Source: Mactromeris polynyma (lineage: Eukaryota > Mollusca > Bivalvia > Venerida > Mactridae). Taken from it: a stretch of DNA of 64,000 nucleotides. Numbering within the stretch: the stretch's first letter is position 1; every line of letters starts with the position of its first letter. Shown here piece after piece: positions 31,986 to 45,248 of the stretch. Location: assembly GCA_032209605.1 (NCBI GenBank), contig JASFXZ010000028.1, forward strand, positions 4,536,941-4,600,940. The letters run 5' to 3'. The position numbers were made by a program, and so were the translations under genes. The notes under the pieces were generated by a model, which had not been told where the DNA came from, searched no databases, and saw only the letters and a list, made by a program, of their open reading frames with translations.

Positions 31986-32660
31986 GCGCGAAGAGGCGAC
32001 ATCCCGATGGCCCTAACGGAACACCGTACACTTTGTAGGTACATTGTCAATCTTTTTAAAACTACGTCATCATTAGAACTAAATAATTAAACCAATTTAT
32101 AAATACTAGGTTTTTGCCAGTAGTTTTCATTTATGTATCGCCGTCGTAAAATTTGATATTTGCAACAACTAAGAATAAAATGAAGCTCGTCCGCTAAATC
32201 CGCTACGTATTAAGCATATTCGCTCATTTCTCTCTATACGAGATAGTCCGTATCTGATTGCTTCCATTCCCAGACAATGTGCAGAAACACGAACTTTAGA
32301 AAATATATTTCTACAAGACTTTTTGTAATTTTGTTAAGCTAGGTTACGTATGCAAATGTATGTTTCAAATGCTTATATACACATAATACTTTTTTGAGCT
32401 AAGCCAGCGTTCCAATTTTGGATAAAACAATTACCCGTTGCTTAAAACTACAAATAATGTTGCATGGATCTATAAGACTTGCTTGGTTTTCACAGAATTA
32501 CCCCAAACCGTAACTATGCAACATCGTTTTAAAGTTAGATACCTATTTGTTTTTATTTAGCTAAATATCATTTAACAAGGTAGTGTATAAAAAAAGAATT
32601 TAAGAATACAGTTTTCAGTATTGAGCACTTTTCACCAGTTACTGTATTTAAATAATCTTA
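31986..32660. other. No recognisable feature
   Basis: AT-rich intergenic-like sequence without long frames, repeats or RNA genes that I can recognise. Confidence 0.5.
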
Positions 32661-32661
32661 C

Positions 32662-32875
32662 TTAGAGTCCACTATACAAGGGGAAACGTCCCAGTTCGTC
32701 ATAGACAGCACAATTGCTTGTAGATACCCCCAATGCTCTTTCACAAAATTGTATATGTACTCGTTCAATCTCATTGGATTTGTTATATCCCCAAACCTCA
32801 CAGCTATAACTCAGAATGGATGTTACGAATGTATCAAATAGTTGACACATTGTATTCCGGCTAAAATCCAACTAT
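32662..32875 (-). pseudogene. LINE reverse transcriptase C-terminal scrap
   Basis: Seventy residues with CQLFDTFVTSILSYSCEVWG, IERVHIQFCERALGVSTS and YDELGRFPLY, matching the post-palm region of CR1/L2/Jockey-type LINE proteins (pattern LYxSxVxSILxYxxEVWG...IERVHxxFCK). No other part of the element is nearby. Confidence 0.75.
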
Positions 32876-32916
32876 TTCCAATTCTACATTAATAAGTTCA
32901 TTGCATTCAACGATTT

Positions 32917-33066
32917 TCCACTATTATGTTACTTAATAACTCACATTCGCGAATTTCACTTAAGATTCGTGTTACTACTTATTCATTTTTGGATTCTACG
33001 TGTAAGTGGTAACACGAATCTTAAGTGAAATTCGCGAATTTGAGTTATTAAGTAACATATTAGTGG
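32917..33066. repeat. Long imperfect hairpin (~55-bp arms)
   Basis: Positions 32917-32974 (CCACTATTATGTTACTTAAT..GATTCGTGTTA) pair with 33010-33066 (TAACACGAATC..AGTAACATATTAGTGG) with few mismatches around a ~35-nt loop. It is a foldback element or the core of a larger palindrome. The following 240 bp, ending at the GGTGGTAGTAATATGCCACC motif (33284-33303), share segments with the TIR element at 33705-34540. Confidence 0.75.
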
Positions 33067-33379
33067 TCAACTAGATAAGATTCATTTTACCACTTAAATC
33101 TAGTGTAATACATCATAAAAAGGTAAGAGGTGGCAGTTCTGTGCACTTTCAAGCCTGTTTCTAGTCGTATGATATTTATCTTACCAAGAATTATCACGAA
33201 TATTATCTAGATAGCTAGATAATTATCGTAATAAGTGAGTGGTTAACACGAAACAATTCGCGAACGCTATCATGCTAACTGGTGGTAGTAATATGCCACC
33301 ATACTATTGACATTGATGATGTCTCGTTTCTTGTGTAAGGTGCAATAGTTTTTTCCATTACGGAATCCGGTTAGTGCCA

Positions 33380-33570
33380 CAATGAATGTCGTGTGTTGCT
33401 CTTAGACCGCGACACACGACACACGAAATGACACACGAAATGACATTCGGACGTGACACTCGATACGACATGCGAAGCGACTCACGATATGCGATAGGAC
33501 GAACGACAATTAAATACAGGAATGCGCATGTCGTGTGTCGCGTTGAAGCGTTGACACGACGATATTTACC
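33380..33570. repeat. CGACACACGA-rich short repeats
   Basis: Repeated ACACGAAATGACA and CGACAC units, with a 12-bp hairpin (GTCGTGTGTTGC .. GCGACACACGAC, 33388-33421) and a further copy GTCGTGTGTCGC near 33530. No coding content. Confidence 0.5.
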
Positions 33571-33704
33571 ATGACATTTCGCTTGAAGGCCGTTTAGTTT
33601 TATTAAAATATTTCCAAAAAATCGAGTGGCCTTATAGTCTTTAATTGTTCGATTTTCTGGGATCGTTTTTATTTAAACGCTTTCTTTTTCTTCGACACAA
33701 TATG

Positions 33705-34540
33705 TGGTGGCATATTTCTGCCACAAGTTAACTACTTAATTAACTAGATAATTATCTGGTTATCAGGTTAAAGAAACTAGATAACGACTTAAATGCCTAG
33801 ATAAGTATGTGGTTAACTAGATAAGTATCGTGATAATTTTTCACACCAGATAAATATCTTAACACGAAAAATTGTCTGATAGTGACCACAACTGTCAACA
33901 CTTACCCACCAATCTATTTTAGATAAGTGTTAAGTAGTTGACGCGACAAATATCTAGTTAGCTACATAATTATCTAGTTAATTAAGTGGTTAACGAGTTG
34001 AGTATCTAGTTAACGACATAATTATCTAGTTAATGATCACGTTAACTAGATATATAGATACCTAACTCATTAACCACTTAATTAACTAGAAAATTATGTA
34101 GTCAACTAGATACTTATCGCGTTAACTACTTCACAGTGACTTAAAAATTATGTAGCTGATACGATACATATCTAGTTAACTAGATAGGTATGTCGTTAAC
34201 TAGATACTTAACGCGTTATCCACTTAATTAACAAGATGTAGCTAAGCTAACTAGATATTTATCGCGTTAACTACTTAACAATTGTATTAGATAGATTGAC
34301 CGTACTGGGTTTAAGTGGGTAAGTGGTGGCAGTTGTGGGCACTGTCAGCCAATTTTTCGTGGTAAGATATCTATCTGGTATGAAAATTTATCACGATATT
34401 TATCTAGTTAATCATATAATTATCTAGTTAATTAAGCGGTTATCTACTTAATTACGCGGCTATCTCGTTACTTCAACGCGATTACCAGATAATTATCTAG
34501 TTAATTAAGTAGTTAACTGGTGGCAGAAATATGCCACCAT
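33705..34540. mobile_element. TIR element built of ACTAGATA palindromes, 836 bp
   Basis: The ends match as inverted repeats for about 50 bp: TGGTGGCATATTTCTGCCAC then AGTTAACTACTTAATTAAC at 33705, and the reverse complement ending at 34540. The interior is almost wholly short variants of TTAACTAGATA and TATCTAGTTAA, many joined into perfect palindromes such as ACTAGATAATTATCTAGT. No coding frame. It is a non-autonomous foldback or MITE-like element. Each end is itself a small palindrome (GTGGCATATTTCTGCCAC). Confidence 0.75.
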
Positions 34541-34734
34541 ACCAATATATGTGTACATGTAAGGACGTTTGTATCTTAAAAAATAATCACGGTTGATCGG
34601 AGATGAATCTTTATTGAACACACTAAGTGGAGATAAGTATTGTTGCCTCATTCTCATACAGTTTATGCCAAACCACTCAGCAGATATGAAAACGCCCTGA
34701 CACGTTAAGATAATAAGCTCTAATCAATGCACAC

Positions 34735-34860
34735 TTTATTTTGAAGCTGTATTTTATTCGGCCTCATCCATTGATATTGGACAATGATAGTAATACTGAA
34801 ATCGGCATGACCCATTAGAAAATATATAACAGCTTGTATCTTACTTTACTTATTGAAACG
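34735..34860. repeat. Isolated, inverted GGTGAGGCC repeat units
   Basis: Read on the minus strand, ACAAGCTGTTATATATTTTC then TAATGGGTCATGCCGATTTC and CAATGGATGAGGCCGAATAA are diverged units of the array at 496-2800. They lie just upstream of the mariner-like element, as the big array lies next to the other mariner-like copy. Confidence 0.7.
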
Positions 34861-35229
34861 ATGGCATTGAATAATAATAATGATTCAAATAATTGATGTA
34901 TTATGCGTAACCAAACAAGTATTGTGTTTATAATTGAATGTACCAACAAAATCAAACGATAGTTTTGATGATAATGATTAGTTCTACGAGAGGTGATTCA
35001 CTAGTTTTGAAACACTTCGAAACACTTTTGAATTTGTCATTGTATTCAACCAGAGCGTTTCAACTGCACGAAGTTAACTTACAGTTATCGATAAATGTAT
35101 GTTTTACATGAATGTGTTAGTTTTTGTGTCAGTTGTAACAAGGGTAGAACTAAAATTGACAATGTTATGAAAGGTATCATTATATACCCTTTGAAGAAGA
35201 ATATGTCTCACAGGAATATAAAGAGCGAG

Positions 35230-35545
35230 TTGAAATGACAACGGCACAATGTCTCTTTATCTACCATTCATCGAGTGAAGCATTCCATTGGTAAAACACG
35301 CGTTGTTGGTAGTGACAAGCCCAAGACAGGGCCATATCGGAGAAAACCCAAAACGTCAACATCTGACGTTATTCGTAAAGTCGCCATGATGACCAAAAGG
35401 GTGAACCCAACGACGCAGCGTGAAATGTCAAACTAACTAGGGGTGTCTCAGTTAACCGTAAATAGGATCTTCAAAACCTTTCTGCAAATAAAACTGCGGA
35501 ACAAGCTCAGTGCATCTCAAATCGAAGCAAGAATATCAGTGGAAC
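35230..35545 (+). pseudogene. Mariner-like transposase, N-terminal half
   Basis: Shows TRVVGSDKPKTGPYRRKPKT, RVNPTTQREMSN, a stop, then LGVSQLTVNRIFKTFLQIKL and KLSASQIEARI: a helix-turn-helix DNA-binding region. The reading stops where the nested block begins (about 35545), and its continuation (KRRQRSWQLYK..) resumes at about 37440. Confidence 0.8.
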
Positions 35546-37438
35546 CGATGGATGCTCCCCGAAGTATGGTTATAACTTCGAACAAGACTCTAATTGGAAA
35601 ATCTCACTTTGTTGATGGTTACAATCTGAATGTTATATGCATCACTGGAAATGTCCTGGATCTCCCAAGAAAATAGGTATACAAAAATGTACAATGAAAT
35701 TGAGATAGTGAACAATTTAATTACATGCTGGGCTAGGATAATCCTGCTAACTGAAAAAAATGAAAAAATGAATCTTGCTACAGATATAAGAAGCCTTTAT
35801 TCATAATTAATTTAAGTGCCCATGTCAATGCAATGCGTACCTTTACAACAAAGACTGTAAGTTGATACAAATCCATATCAGCTGATGATCAAATTAGTAT
35901 GGTGTTGACAGATGTACCAGTGAGTGAATGTCCTTTTTGTTCAATACTTTTTATCATAATTTAAAAAAACAAAGCTTATTGTATTAGGTCTGACATGAGG
36001 TGATCTTGACTGGTGTCATAAAAATAAGAAAATATATTTGAAATCAAATATATACATGTACATATTATAAACACTATGTAGACAAACGTTTACCTACAAC
36101 AAAAACTTACTTGAACAATTAAAAGAATGTAATTTTGATTATCTTGCATAGCGGAAAATATTTCATCTAAATGTTGCATAATCAAAGGGCCATAACTATA
36201 TGAAAAACAGTCCAATCATAATAGGCGCTTCTCCTATTGTAATTAAGCTTCCCATAAAGTTTTGTTGAATTCCTGTCAAAAGATTCTGAGAATTAGTCCG
36301 TACAAGAATGGTACCATATATGTACTATGTTGCATAATCAAAGGGCCATAACTCTGTGAAAAATAGTCTGACCAAAACCATGTGAACATATGAGCATCTC
36401 CTCTTAATAGTGAAGCTTCCAATTAAGTTTTGTTGAATTCCAGCCAGTGGTTTCTGAGAAGAATGATACCATATATACTATATGTGGCATAATCAAAGGG
36501 CCATAACTCCATGGAAAAATAGTCCAACCAAAACCAAGTGATAATATGCGCATTTCCTCTTAGTAGTAAAGCTTCAATGAAGTTTTGTTGAATTCCAGTT
36601 AGTGGTTTCTCAGAAGTAGTCCGGACAATAATGGTACCATATATAGTACAGTCGACTCTCGTTAGGACGAACTCGCTTAAGACGAATTTTCCGTTACGTC
36701 GATTTTTTTCAAAAGTCCCGATTTTATCCTTCTTTGTCTATATGAATTTCTGTCGGTTAAGACGAATTTTTGTCTCGAAGTTTTTCGTTACGTCGAAGTT
36801 TTTTCGAAGTCCCGCTTAACAAGTTCGCACCTTAAATCTATTGTTTAACACGAAGTCGGATCGTATCCTGCTGGCGACGAATGTTTTCACACGTCACTGA
36901 GATGATTTACCTGTATTTTCGCACATTTAATTATCGATTGTTTACATAATTGAAGGATTTGTACATGTTTGCAAAATGTTAGACTACATTGTGTTAATGC
37001 AAACATGTCGAATTGTTGAACACTGCGATCAAACCGATAGTTTGTAAAACATGCCAAAATGAGTGATTTAATTAAGCGTGTACTTTAATTAAAACACGTA
37101 ATATTTAACATTTGTTTTATGCAAATGGCGATCAAACACAAAGCAGTCGTCACGAACTAGACTTTCTCACGTAACACCACCAAAATGGCCTCCCGACGTT
37201 TACGTCGAATTTTCGTTAAGACGAACTATTTCCGACGGTCCCGAAAAATTCGTCTTAACGAGAGTCGACTGTATATATGGCATAATCAAAGGGCCATATC
37301 TCCGTGAAAAATAGTCCAACCAAAACTGTGTGATAATATGCGCATCTCCTCATGGTAATGAAGCTTTCCATGAAGTTTTGTTGAATTCCAGTCAGTAGTT
37401 TCTGAGATGTAGTCCGGACAAGGATGGTACCATATGTA
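35545..37438. repeat. 168-bp repeat block inserted in the mariner-like element
   Basis: Colinear with the reverse complement of 6496-7829. The unique part comes first (GATGGATGCTCCCCGAAG), then units of the 168-bp repeat (ATAATCAAAGGGCCATAAC at about 36179, 36341, 36489 and 37280). The last two units are separated by a 623-bp MITE. The block interrupts the transposase codons. Confidence 0.82.
36649..37271. mobile_element. 623-bp MITE, pogo/Tigger-like ends, TA target duplication
   Basis: Ends CAGTCGACTCTCGTTAGGAC (36649) and its inverted partner GTCTTAACGAGAGTCGACTG (to 37271), flanked by TA (36647-36648 and 37272-37273). Removing it restores an uninterrupted 168-bp repeat unit (compare the intact ACCATATATACTATATGTGG at 36467). 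CAG-starting TIRs plus a TA duplication fit the pogo/Tigger branch of Tc1/mariner. There is no coding region; the ends contain extra internal TTAAGACGAATTTT repeats. Confidence 0.85.
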
Positions 37439-37439
37439 T

Positions 37440-38060
37440 AAAAAGGCGTCAACGTTCATGGCAGCTTTATAAACGTTTACATTGTGGAAATTGGAAATAC
37501 GTTGCGTCCACGGATGAGGCAATGCTTTACTTGGGTGTATTCTATGGTCGTAGACAAGTTTGCTACATTCGTAAAGGGCACGACGATCATTCAAAACTAA
37601 AATGTGGTATACGCGATGCGTTTGCACCAGGCTTCATGACCTCGGCCGGAGTTAGGTTCAACGGCAAAACCGAGATTAGGGTTACCAAGGTTAATTCTCA
37701 GTTATATGTAGACAAAGTTCTGAAGCCATTAATTACAAAGGATGCCCCAAGAATGTTATTATGCGATCAAATTAAGGGCACGGTATTGCACCAGGACTAG
37801 GCTTACTTCATTTAACGTACATGCGCCAGCAAAACATGAACTTTGTTACAGCCAACAGGTGGATGCCTAAATGTTCGGATGCCGCCCCATTGGATATTGC
37901 CATTTGGGGATCATTAGAAGACGTTTACAGAAGCGGAAAATCTAAATTTTGGCAGGCCTTAAACGAACGTTGTGGAACGAATGGCAGAATCTGGAGCAAT
38001 ATGTAATTAACAAGACGCTGGAGTCGTGGCCCAAGCGTTGTAGACTGATCTTTAACCTCC
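37440..38060 (+). pseudogene. Mariner-like transposase, catalytic half
   Basis: Reads KRRQRSWQLYKRLHCGNWKY, ASTDEAMLYLGVFYGRRQVC (first catalytic Asp region, STDE), YVDKVLKPLITKDAPRM, LHQD (second Asp), stops and frameshifts, then WMPKCSDAAPLDIAIWGSLE (third Asp), ERCGTNGRIW and LESWPKRCRL. It is more complete than the copy at 2820-3652 but inactivated by at least two stops and two frame changes. Confidence 0.82.
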
Positions 38061-38388
38061 ATGAATCTGTCATTTATAGATCGAATAAAAGTGTTTCAAA
38101 ACTGGTGAATCACCTCTCGTACATTTCAAATGAATAATTAATATCCCGCTCGTACGAATTTAAAATACATTGTTCAAGACACATTGGATTTTAGACAATC
38201 GTTTTTGTTCTTAGAATATTTATGATATTTTCCTTACACGGACAATAATAGAATACGTAATAAGTATATTAGTTACCATTCGAGTTTTGCAGCTTAGTCG
38301 GATGTGGACATCAGACTGCGGACAACAGATTAAAATAGTGGGTTTTCTCAAGATAATTTCATGTCATGGTATATATGTACCAATGACT

Positions 38389-38550
38389 GGCTAAATATTC
38401 CATGGGCAGTCGGCGCTATTGATGGTATCATCGCATGCAATCAATTGACATAGTAACGAACCACAACAAGAATATTATTCAGGTTACAGACATTATCATG
38501 CTCCTACATTCACAGATTGTAACACATAACAGCGGAGTGATTGATTACTG
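38389..38550 (+). pseudogene. PIF/Harbinger transposase fragment, second copy
   Basis: NIPWAVGAIDG followed by a one-base insertion, then EYYSGYRHYHA and another frame break. It is the same scrap as 3917-4083. The shared flank from 38120 to here (and 3652 to 4083) shows a direct duplication of about 430 bp. Confidence 0.72.
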
Positions 38551-38559
38551 ACAGTATAA

Positions 38560-41500
38560 TGGTAGTTTGAGCAATATTTACTGTGTCCAACCCCAAGTGA
38601 TCGGCATAAACATAGTGGTTTGAGCATTATTTACTGTGTTCAACCTCAATGGGTGTGTACCACCAGTTATAGGTTCATACATGGTCGTTTGACAATTATT
38701 CATTGTGTCCAACCCCAAGGGATCGGTACGACCAGTTATAGGCGTATTCATGGTTGTTTGACCATTATTCACTGTGTCCAACCTCAAGGGGTATGTACCA
38801 CCAGTTATGGGTTCATACATGGTCGTTTGACCATTATGCCCTGTGTCCAATCCCAATGAGTCTCTACGACCAATTATTGACAGATACATTTTGGTTTGAG
38901 CATTATTCACTGTGTCCAACCCAAAGGGGTCTGTACGATCAGTTATAGGCATATACCTGGTGGTTTGACCGTTATTCACAGTGTCCAACCCCAAGGAATC
39001 TGGACGACCAGTTATAGGCATATACATGGTCGTTTGACCATTATTCACTGTGTCCAACCCAAAGGGATATGTACGATCAGTTATAGGCATATACATGGTG
39101 GTTTGACCGTTATTCACTGTGTCCAACCCCAATGGGTCTGTACGACCAATTATGGACATATAAATGGTGGTTTGAGCAATATTTACTGTGTCCAACTTCA
39201 AGGGGTCTATATGATCAGTTATGGGTCTAAACATTGTGGTTTGACATTATTTACTGTGTCCAACCTCAAGGGGTCTATATGATCAGTGATGGGTATAAAC
39301 AGTGTGGTTTGACCATTATTTACTGTGTCCAACCTCAAGGGGTCTATATGACCAGTTACGAGTTTATACATGGTGGTTTTAACATTATTTACTGTGTCCA
39401 ACCTCAAGGGGTCTATATGACCAGTATCAGGTTTATACATGATGGTTTTAACCTTATTTACTATGTCCAACCTCAAGGGATCTATTTGACCAGTTACGGG
39501 TTTATACATGGTGGTTTTTACATTATTTACTGTGTCCAACCTCAAGGGATCTATATGACCAGTTACAGATTTATACATGGTGGTTTGAGCACTATTTACT
39601 ATGTCCAACCCCAAGGGGTCCATACAACAAGTTACAGGTCTTTACATAGTGGTTTGAGCGATATTTACTGTGTCCAACCCCAAGGGGTCCATACAACCAG
39701 TTACTAGTCTATACTTGGTGGTTTGAGCGATATTTACTGTGTCCAACCCCAAGGGGTCCATACATCAAGTTACAGGTCTTTACATGGTGGTTTGAGTGAT
39801 ATTTACTGTGTCCAACCCCAAGGGGTCTATACAACAAGTTACGTGTCTATACATAGTGATTTGAGCGATATTTACTGTGTCCAACCCCAAGGGGTATATA
39901 CAACAAGTTACGTGTCTATACATAGTGATTTGAGCAATATTTACTGTGTCCAACCCCAAGGGGTCCATACAACAAGTTACGGGTCTTTACATGGTGGTTT
40001 GAGCGATATTTACTGTGTCCAACCCCAAGGGGTCCATACAACAAGTTACGGGTCTTTACATGGTGGTTTGAGCGATATTTACTGTGTCCAACCCCAAGGG
40101 GTCCATACAACAAGTTACGGGTCTTTACATGGTGGTTTGAGCGATATTTACTGTGTCCAACCCCAAGGGGTCCATACAACAAGTTACGGGTCTTTACATG
40201 GTGGTTTGAGCGATATTTACTGTGTCCAACCCCAAGGGGTCCATACAACAAGTTACGGGTCTTCACATGGTGGTTTGAGCGATATTTACTGTGTCCAACC
40301 CCAAGGGGTCCATACAACAAGTTACGTGTCTATACATAGTGGTTTGAGCGATACTTACTGTGTCCAACCCCAAGGGGTCCATACAACCAGTTACGGGTAT
40401 TTACATGGTGGTTTGAGCGATATTTACTGTGCCCAACCCCAAGGGGTCCATACAACAAGTTACGCGTCTATACATAGTGGTTTGAGCGATATTTACTGTG
40501 TCCAACCCCAAGGGGTCCATACAACCAGTTACGGGTATTTACATAGTGGTTTGAGCGATATTTACTGTGTCCAACCCAAGGGGTCCGTACAACAAGTTAC
40601 GTGTCTATACATAGTGGTTTGAGTGATATTTACTGTGTCCAACCCCAAGGGGTCCATACAACCAGTTACTAGTCTATGCTTGGTGGTTTGATCGTTATTT
40701 ACTGTGTCCAACCCCAAGGGGTCCATACAACACGTTACGTGTCTATACTTGGTGGTTTGAGCGATATTTACTGTGTCCAACCCCAAGGGGTACATACAAC
40801 AAGTTACGGGTCTTTACATGGTGGTTTGAGCGATATTTACTGTGTCCAACCCCAAGGGGTCCATACAACAAGTTACGGGTCTTTACATGGTGGTTTGAGC
40901 GATATTTACTGTGTCCAACCCCAAGGGGTCCATACAACAAGTAACAGGTATTTACATGGTGGTTTGAGCGATATTTACTGTGTCCAACCCCAAGGGGTCC
41001 ATACAACAAGTTACGGGTCTTTACACGGTGGTTTGAGCGATATTTACTGTGTCCAACCCCAAGGGGTCCATACAACAAGTTACGTGTCTATACATAGTGA
41101 TTTGAGCGATATTTACTGTGTCCAACCCCAAGGGGTCCATACAACAAGTTACGGGTATTTACATGGTGGTTTGAGCTATATTTACTGTGTCCAACCCCAA
41201 GGGGTCCATACAACAAGTTACGTGTCTATACATAGTGGTTTGAGTGATATTTACGGTGTCCAACCCCAAGGGGTCCATACAACCAGTTACTAGTCTATGC
41301 TTGGTGGTTTGAGCGATATTTACTGTGTCCAACCCCAAGGGGTCCATACAACAAGTTACGTGTCTATACATAGTGGTATGAGTGATATTTACTGTGTCCA
41401 ACCACAAGGGGTCCATACAACCAGTTAGTAGTCTATGCTTGGTGGTTTGAGCGATATTTACTGTGTCCAACCCCAAGGGGTCCACACAACAAGTTACGTG

Positions 41501-41960
41501 TCTATACATAGTGGTTTGAGTGATATTTACTGTGTCCAACCCCAAGGGTCCATACAACCAGTAACTAGTCTATACTTGGTGGTTTGAGCGATATTTACTG
41601 TGTCCAACCCCAAGGGGTCCATACAACAAGTTACGGGTATTTACATTGTGGTTTGAGCGATATTTACTGTGTCCGACCCAAGGGGTCCATACAACCAGTT
41701 ACGGGTATTTACATGGTGGTTTGAGCGATATTTACTATGTCCAACCCCAAGGGGTCCATACAACCAGTTACGGGTATTTACATGGTGGTTTGAGCGATAT
41801 TTACTGTGTCCAACCCCAAGGGGTCCATACAACCAGTTACGGGTATTTACATAGTGGTTTGAGCGATATTTACTGTACATATCCACATTAGAGGGATGCT
41901 ATATGTGGTGGTTTGGCCATTATTTACTGTGCTTATCTTCAAGTGGTCCGTACTAGCTGT
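38560..41960. repeat. 69-bp satellite array, block 5 (~48 monomers)
   Basis: Same monomer as block 1 and same orientation. Sequence types are zoned: diverged GGTTTGAGCATTATTCACTG types at 38.56-39.25 kb, GGTTTTAACATTATTTACTG types at 39.25-39.6 kb, then highly uniform GTGGTTTGAGCGATATTTAC types at 39.6-41.87 kb, with the last, degenerate units to 41.96 kb. The most uniform stretch is about 39960-41300, a sign of recent expansion. Long frames on both strands come from the 69-bp period. Confidence 0.93.
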
Positions 41961-42181
41961 TACAGCCAAATTTTCCGTAATTTTATTTCAAGTATGTTTT
42001 TCACACTGTCTACATTTGTTTTTGCTTTACCCCTATCCAATATAATACAAGAAGATACAACCATTAAACTCAATACAATACAATTATATTTCAAGTTAGT
42101 ATCGTAGATCTGTTGACAAAATACATTTTCGGGACTTTGATTTAACTCACTTATTCAAAAAAGTATATTTGCATATTGCGC
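41961..42181. other. Spacer, no feature
   Basis: AT-rich unique-looking sequence between the satellite and the microsatellite. Confidence 0.5.
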
Positions 42182-43254
<1,073 letters not shown>

Positions 43255-43965
43255 GTTATTGTCAAACCTCTTTCGAGGACTTAGACAAGTTGTGCGCGTC
43301 AAGCCGCTGAGGAAAGTTAAAAGAAGTAAAAGTATAGTCATCAAAATAAAGTACGAGTGATAAAAAGAAATTTTAATGATATTAACAGTTTAAAAACAGG
43401 TTGGAATGCAGTCATGGTAAGATGGTATGTTCAATGTTGCTAATTGCAACATTAAACTGTACCAGGGTGGGGAGACATGGGATATAAGGGGGTAGACTGT
43501 TCCACTGATGAACAGTCCGGGGAAAGAATGTGTATTTGTAATAGTCTTTGGTTGCAGGAATTAGTCTGTACGACAGGGTGTGGTAGTGGCGGGATACTCT
43601 AGTTAGAGGGGTGAGATAACCTTGGATGGGGACTGCAACCAAATCATTTCTTATTTTGTACATAAGGGACAGTCTAGAGTCAATGCGTCTGAAGTCTAAC
43701 CTGCGCCACTTCAGACTATCTAGCATTTCCGTAACACTAGATGTGCGTCCAAAGTCAGACATTGCCCAGCGGGCTGCCCTTCTTTGGACTGACTCTAGCT
43801 GATATATAAGGGACTGGGAAAAGGGAGACCAGATTTCTGAACCATATTCCAGCTGGGGTCGTACTAGGGTCTGGTAAGCCATGGATTTCAGTGGGGTTGA
43901 TTTTGTTTTTAAGTTTCTACGGAGAAAGCCTAGAGTTTGATTTGCTTTTGTAGTTGACCTATTTA
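43255..43965 (-). pseudogene. CR1/L2-like LINE 3' end: RT C-terminal domain plus 3' UTR
   Basis: The minus strand encodes TKANQTLGFLRRNL, YQTLVRPQLEYGSEIWSPFS, LESVQRRAARWAMSDFGRTS, SVTEMLDSLKWRRLDFRRID, YKYTFFPRTVHQWNSLP, ending IEHTILP and a stop at 43412. It is the last ~185 residues of a LINE ORF2, open throughout. A 157-bp 3' UTR follows, ending in the small hairpin AAGTCCTCGAAAGAGGTTTG and then directly (GATA)n. It is 5'-truncated at about 43965. Confidence 0.85.
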
Positions 43966-44496
43966 TAAACGTACAGTCAGATTTCTATATTTCATTGATT
44001 TGATATTTAAATTGCTTATGCTGTTTGAACGTTCATTTGGGACGTCTGATTTGTCTTATTTTGCATAAAAACGTTATTTACACGATATAAATAAACATAT
44101 GAATAAACTGTAGTGTTGTTTTGCAGAACAAGTAGGACTATTTACAATAACCATTTGTGTTAGTAACAAATACCATCTGCACCGGGTCAAAGGTTGAGGT
44201 TGGAATCGCGTGAAGTTGGAAAAAAGGCTCTCCCGTAAGTTACACGTACATGAGCACTTCTATTTTCAAACGTCAAACGCACCGAAAACTTAAATGCCAA
44301 CAACTAAGCGTGCCTGTTTTCATCAACACCGGGTCAAAGGAGGAGGGGCTTAAAAAGTAGGCGTCACAGCGTAACCTATAGTCAATATAGTACTTAGTGG
44401 GAGGGGCTTAACAAGTAGGCGTTTCGGCCTGATCAATTGGGATATTATCGGCCTCAACGGTTGAGATTTAGACTTTTTGTTCCCGTTCTTGATTTA
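43966..44496. other. Short direct repeats, no gene
   Basis: ACACCGGGTCAAAGG-type motifs at about 44178 and 44326, and GAGGGGCTTAA(A/C)AAGTAGG motifs at about 44344 and 44402. No coding region. Confidence 0.5.
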
Positions 44497-45248
44497 ATGT
44501 TCGTCCCGGGTCAATTCGGCCCGGGTCAATTAGGCACGATTTTAAAACATGGTCAATTCGGCCCACGTTTAAATGGGAGAAGTTGTGATGTTTAATTATA
44601 TTTGTATGTTTTTTTTATGAAAATTGTACGTTTTCAAATAAATAAAAATATTTATACATATGCAAAGTTGCGTTAATCATTGCCTTTGTTGTTTCGTGTT
44701 TGTTCATTGTTGTATGTCTTATAACTAATTATAAAAGTTTAATTGTTGCATTGCTATTCCTGTACCTATATGTGTGAGTTAAACGGCATTCTTTTCAAGT
44801 AGAAACTATATTTAGTCTAAAGGTCGGGTCTTAATTAACAATAGAACTGAAGTATCCGAGATGTACACACACGTTCGGTTACAGGTACTGTTACGTGTAA
44901 ACATCAGACAGGAGATCGTCACAAAATGTTTATATAAATAGCAATAAAATTCATAATAAATTACCTCTGCATGATTTATCCCACGTTTCTTCGTAGCAAA
45001 AACGCATAAATATTCATAATATTCATATCACTTAATTGGTTATGCATAATTCCGATAAAAATGCCGATTTTAAGCCGAAAAATCACTGAAGAGTGGTAAA
45101 CAACATAAATGAATCTTGATTCATCAATTTATCACAAACAATAATACTTAACAATCGCAATAAAACATGTTCCAAATATTTTTTAAAAGTGTGCCGAATT
45201 GACCCATGACAAACATAAAATCGTGCCGAATTGACCCGGGACGAACAT
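44497..45248. mobile_element. 752-bp MITE with GGTCAATTCGGC TIRs
   Basis: The left end ATGTTCGTCCCGGGTCAATT (44497) is matched by the right end AATTGACCCGGGACGAACAT (to 45248), an inverted repeat of at least 24 bp. GGTCAATTCGGC-type motifs recur three times at the left and twice, inverted, at the right. The interior is AT-rich and non-coding. Confidence 0.72.

Larger units (their letters stand above)
34987..38119 (+). mobile_element. Mariner-like element with TA target sites, enlarged by a nested 1.9 kb block
   Basis: The left end CGAGAGGTGATTCACTAG (34987) and the right end CTGGTGAATCACCTCTCG (to 38119) are inverted repeats reaching into AGTTTTGAAACACTT. Both are flanked by TA (34985-34986, 38120-38121). 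Subtracting the nested block (about 35545-37438) leaves about 1.24 kb, the usual size of a Tc1/mariner element. The transposase is split by the block and further broken. Flanks on the right (38120-38550) duplicate 3652-4083. Confidence 0.85.
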
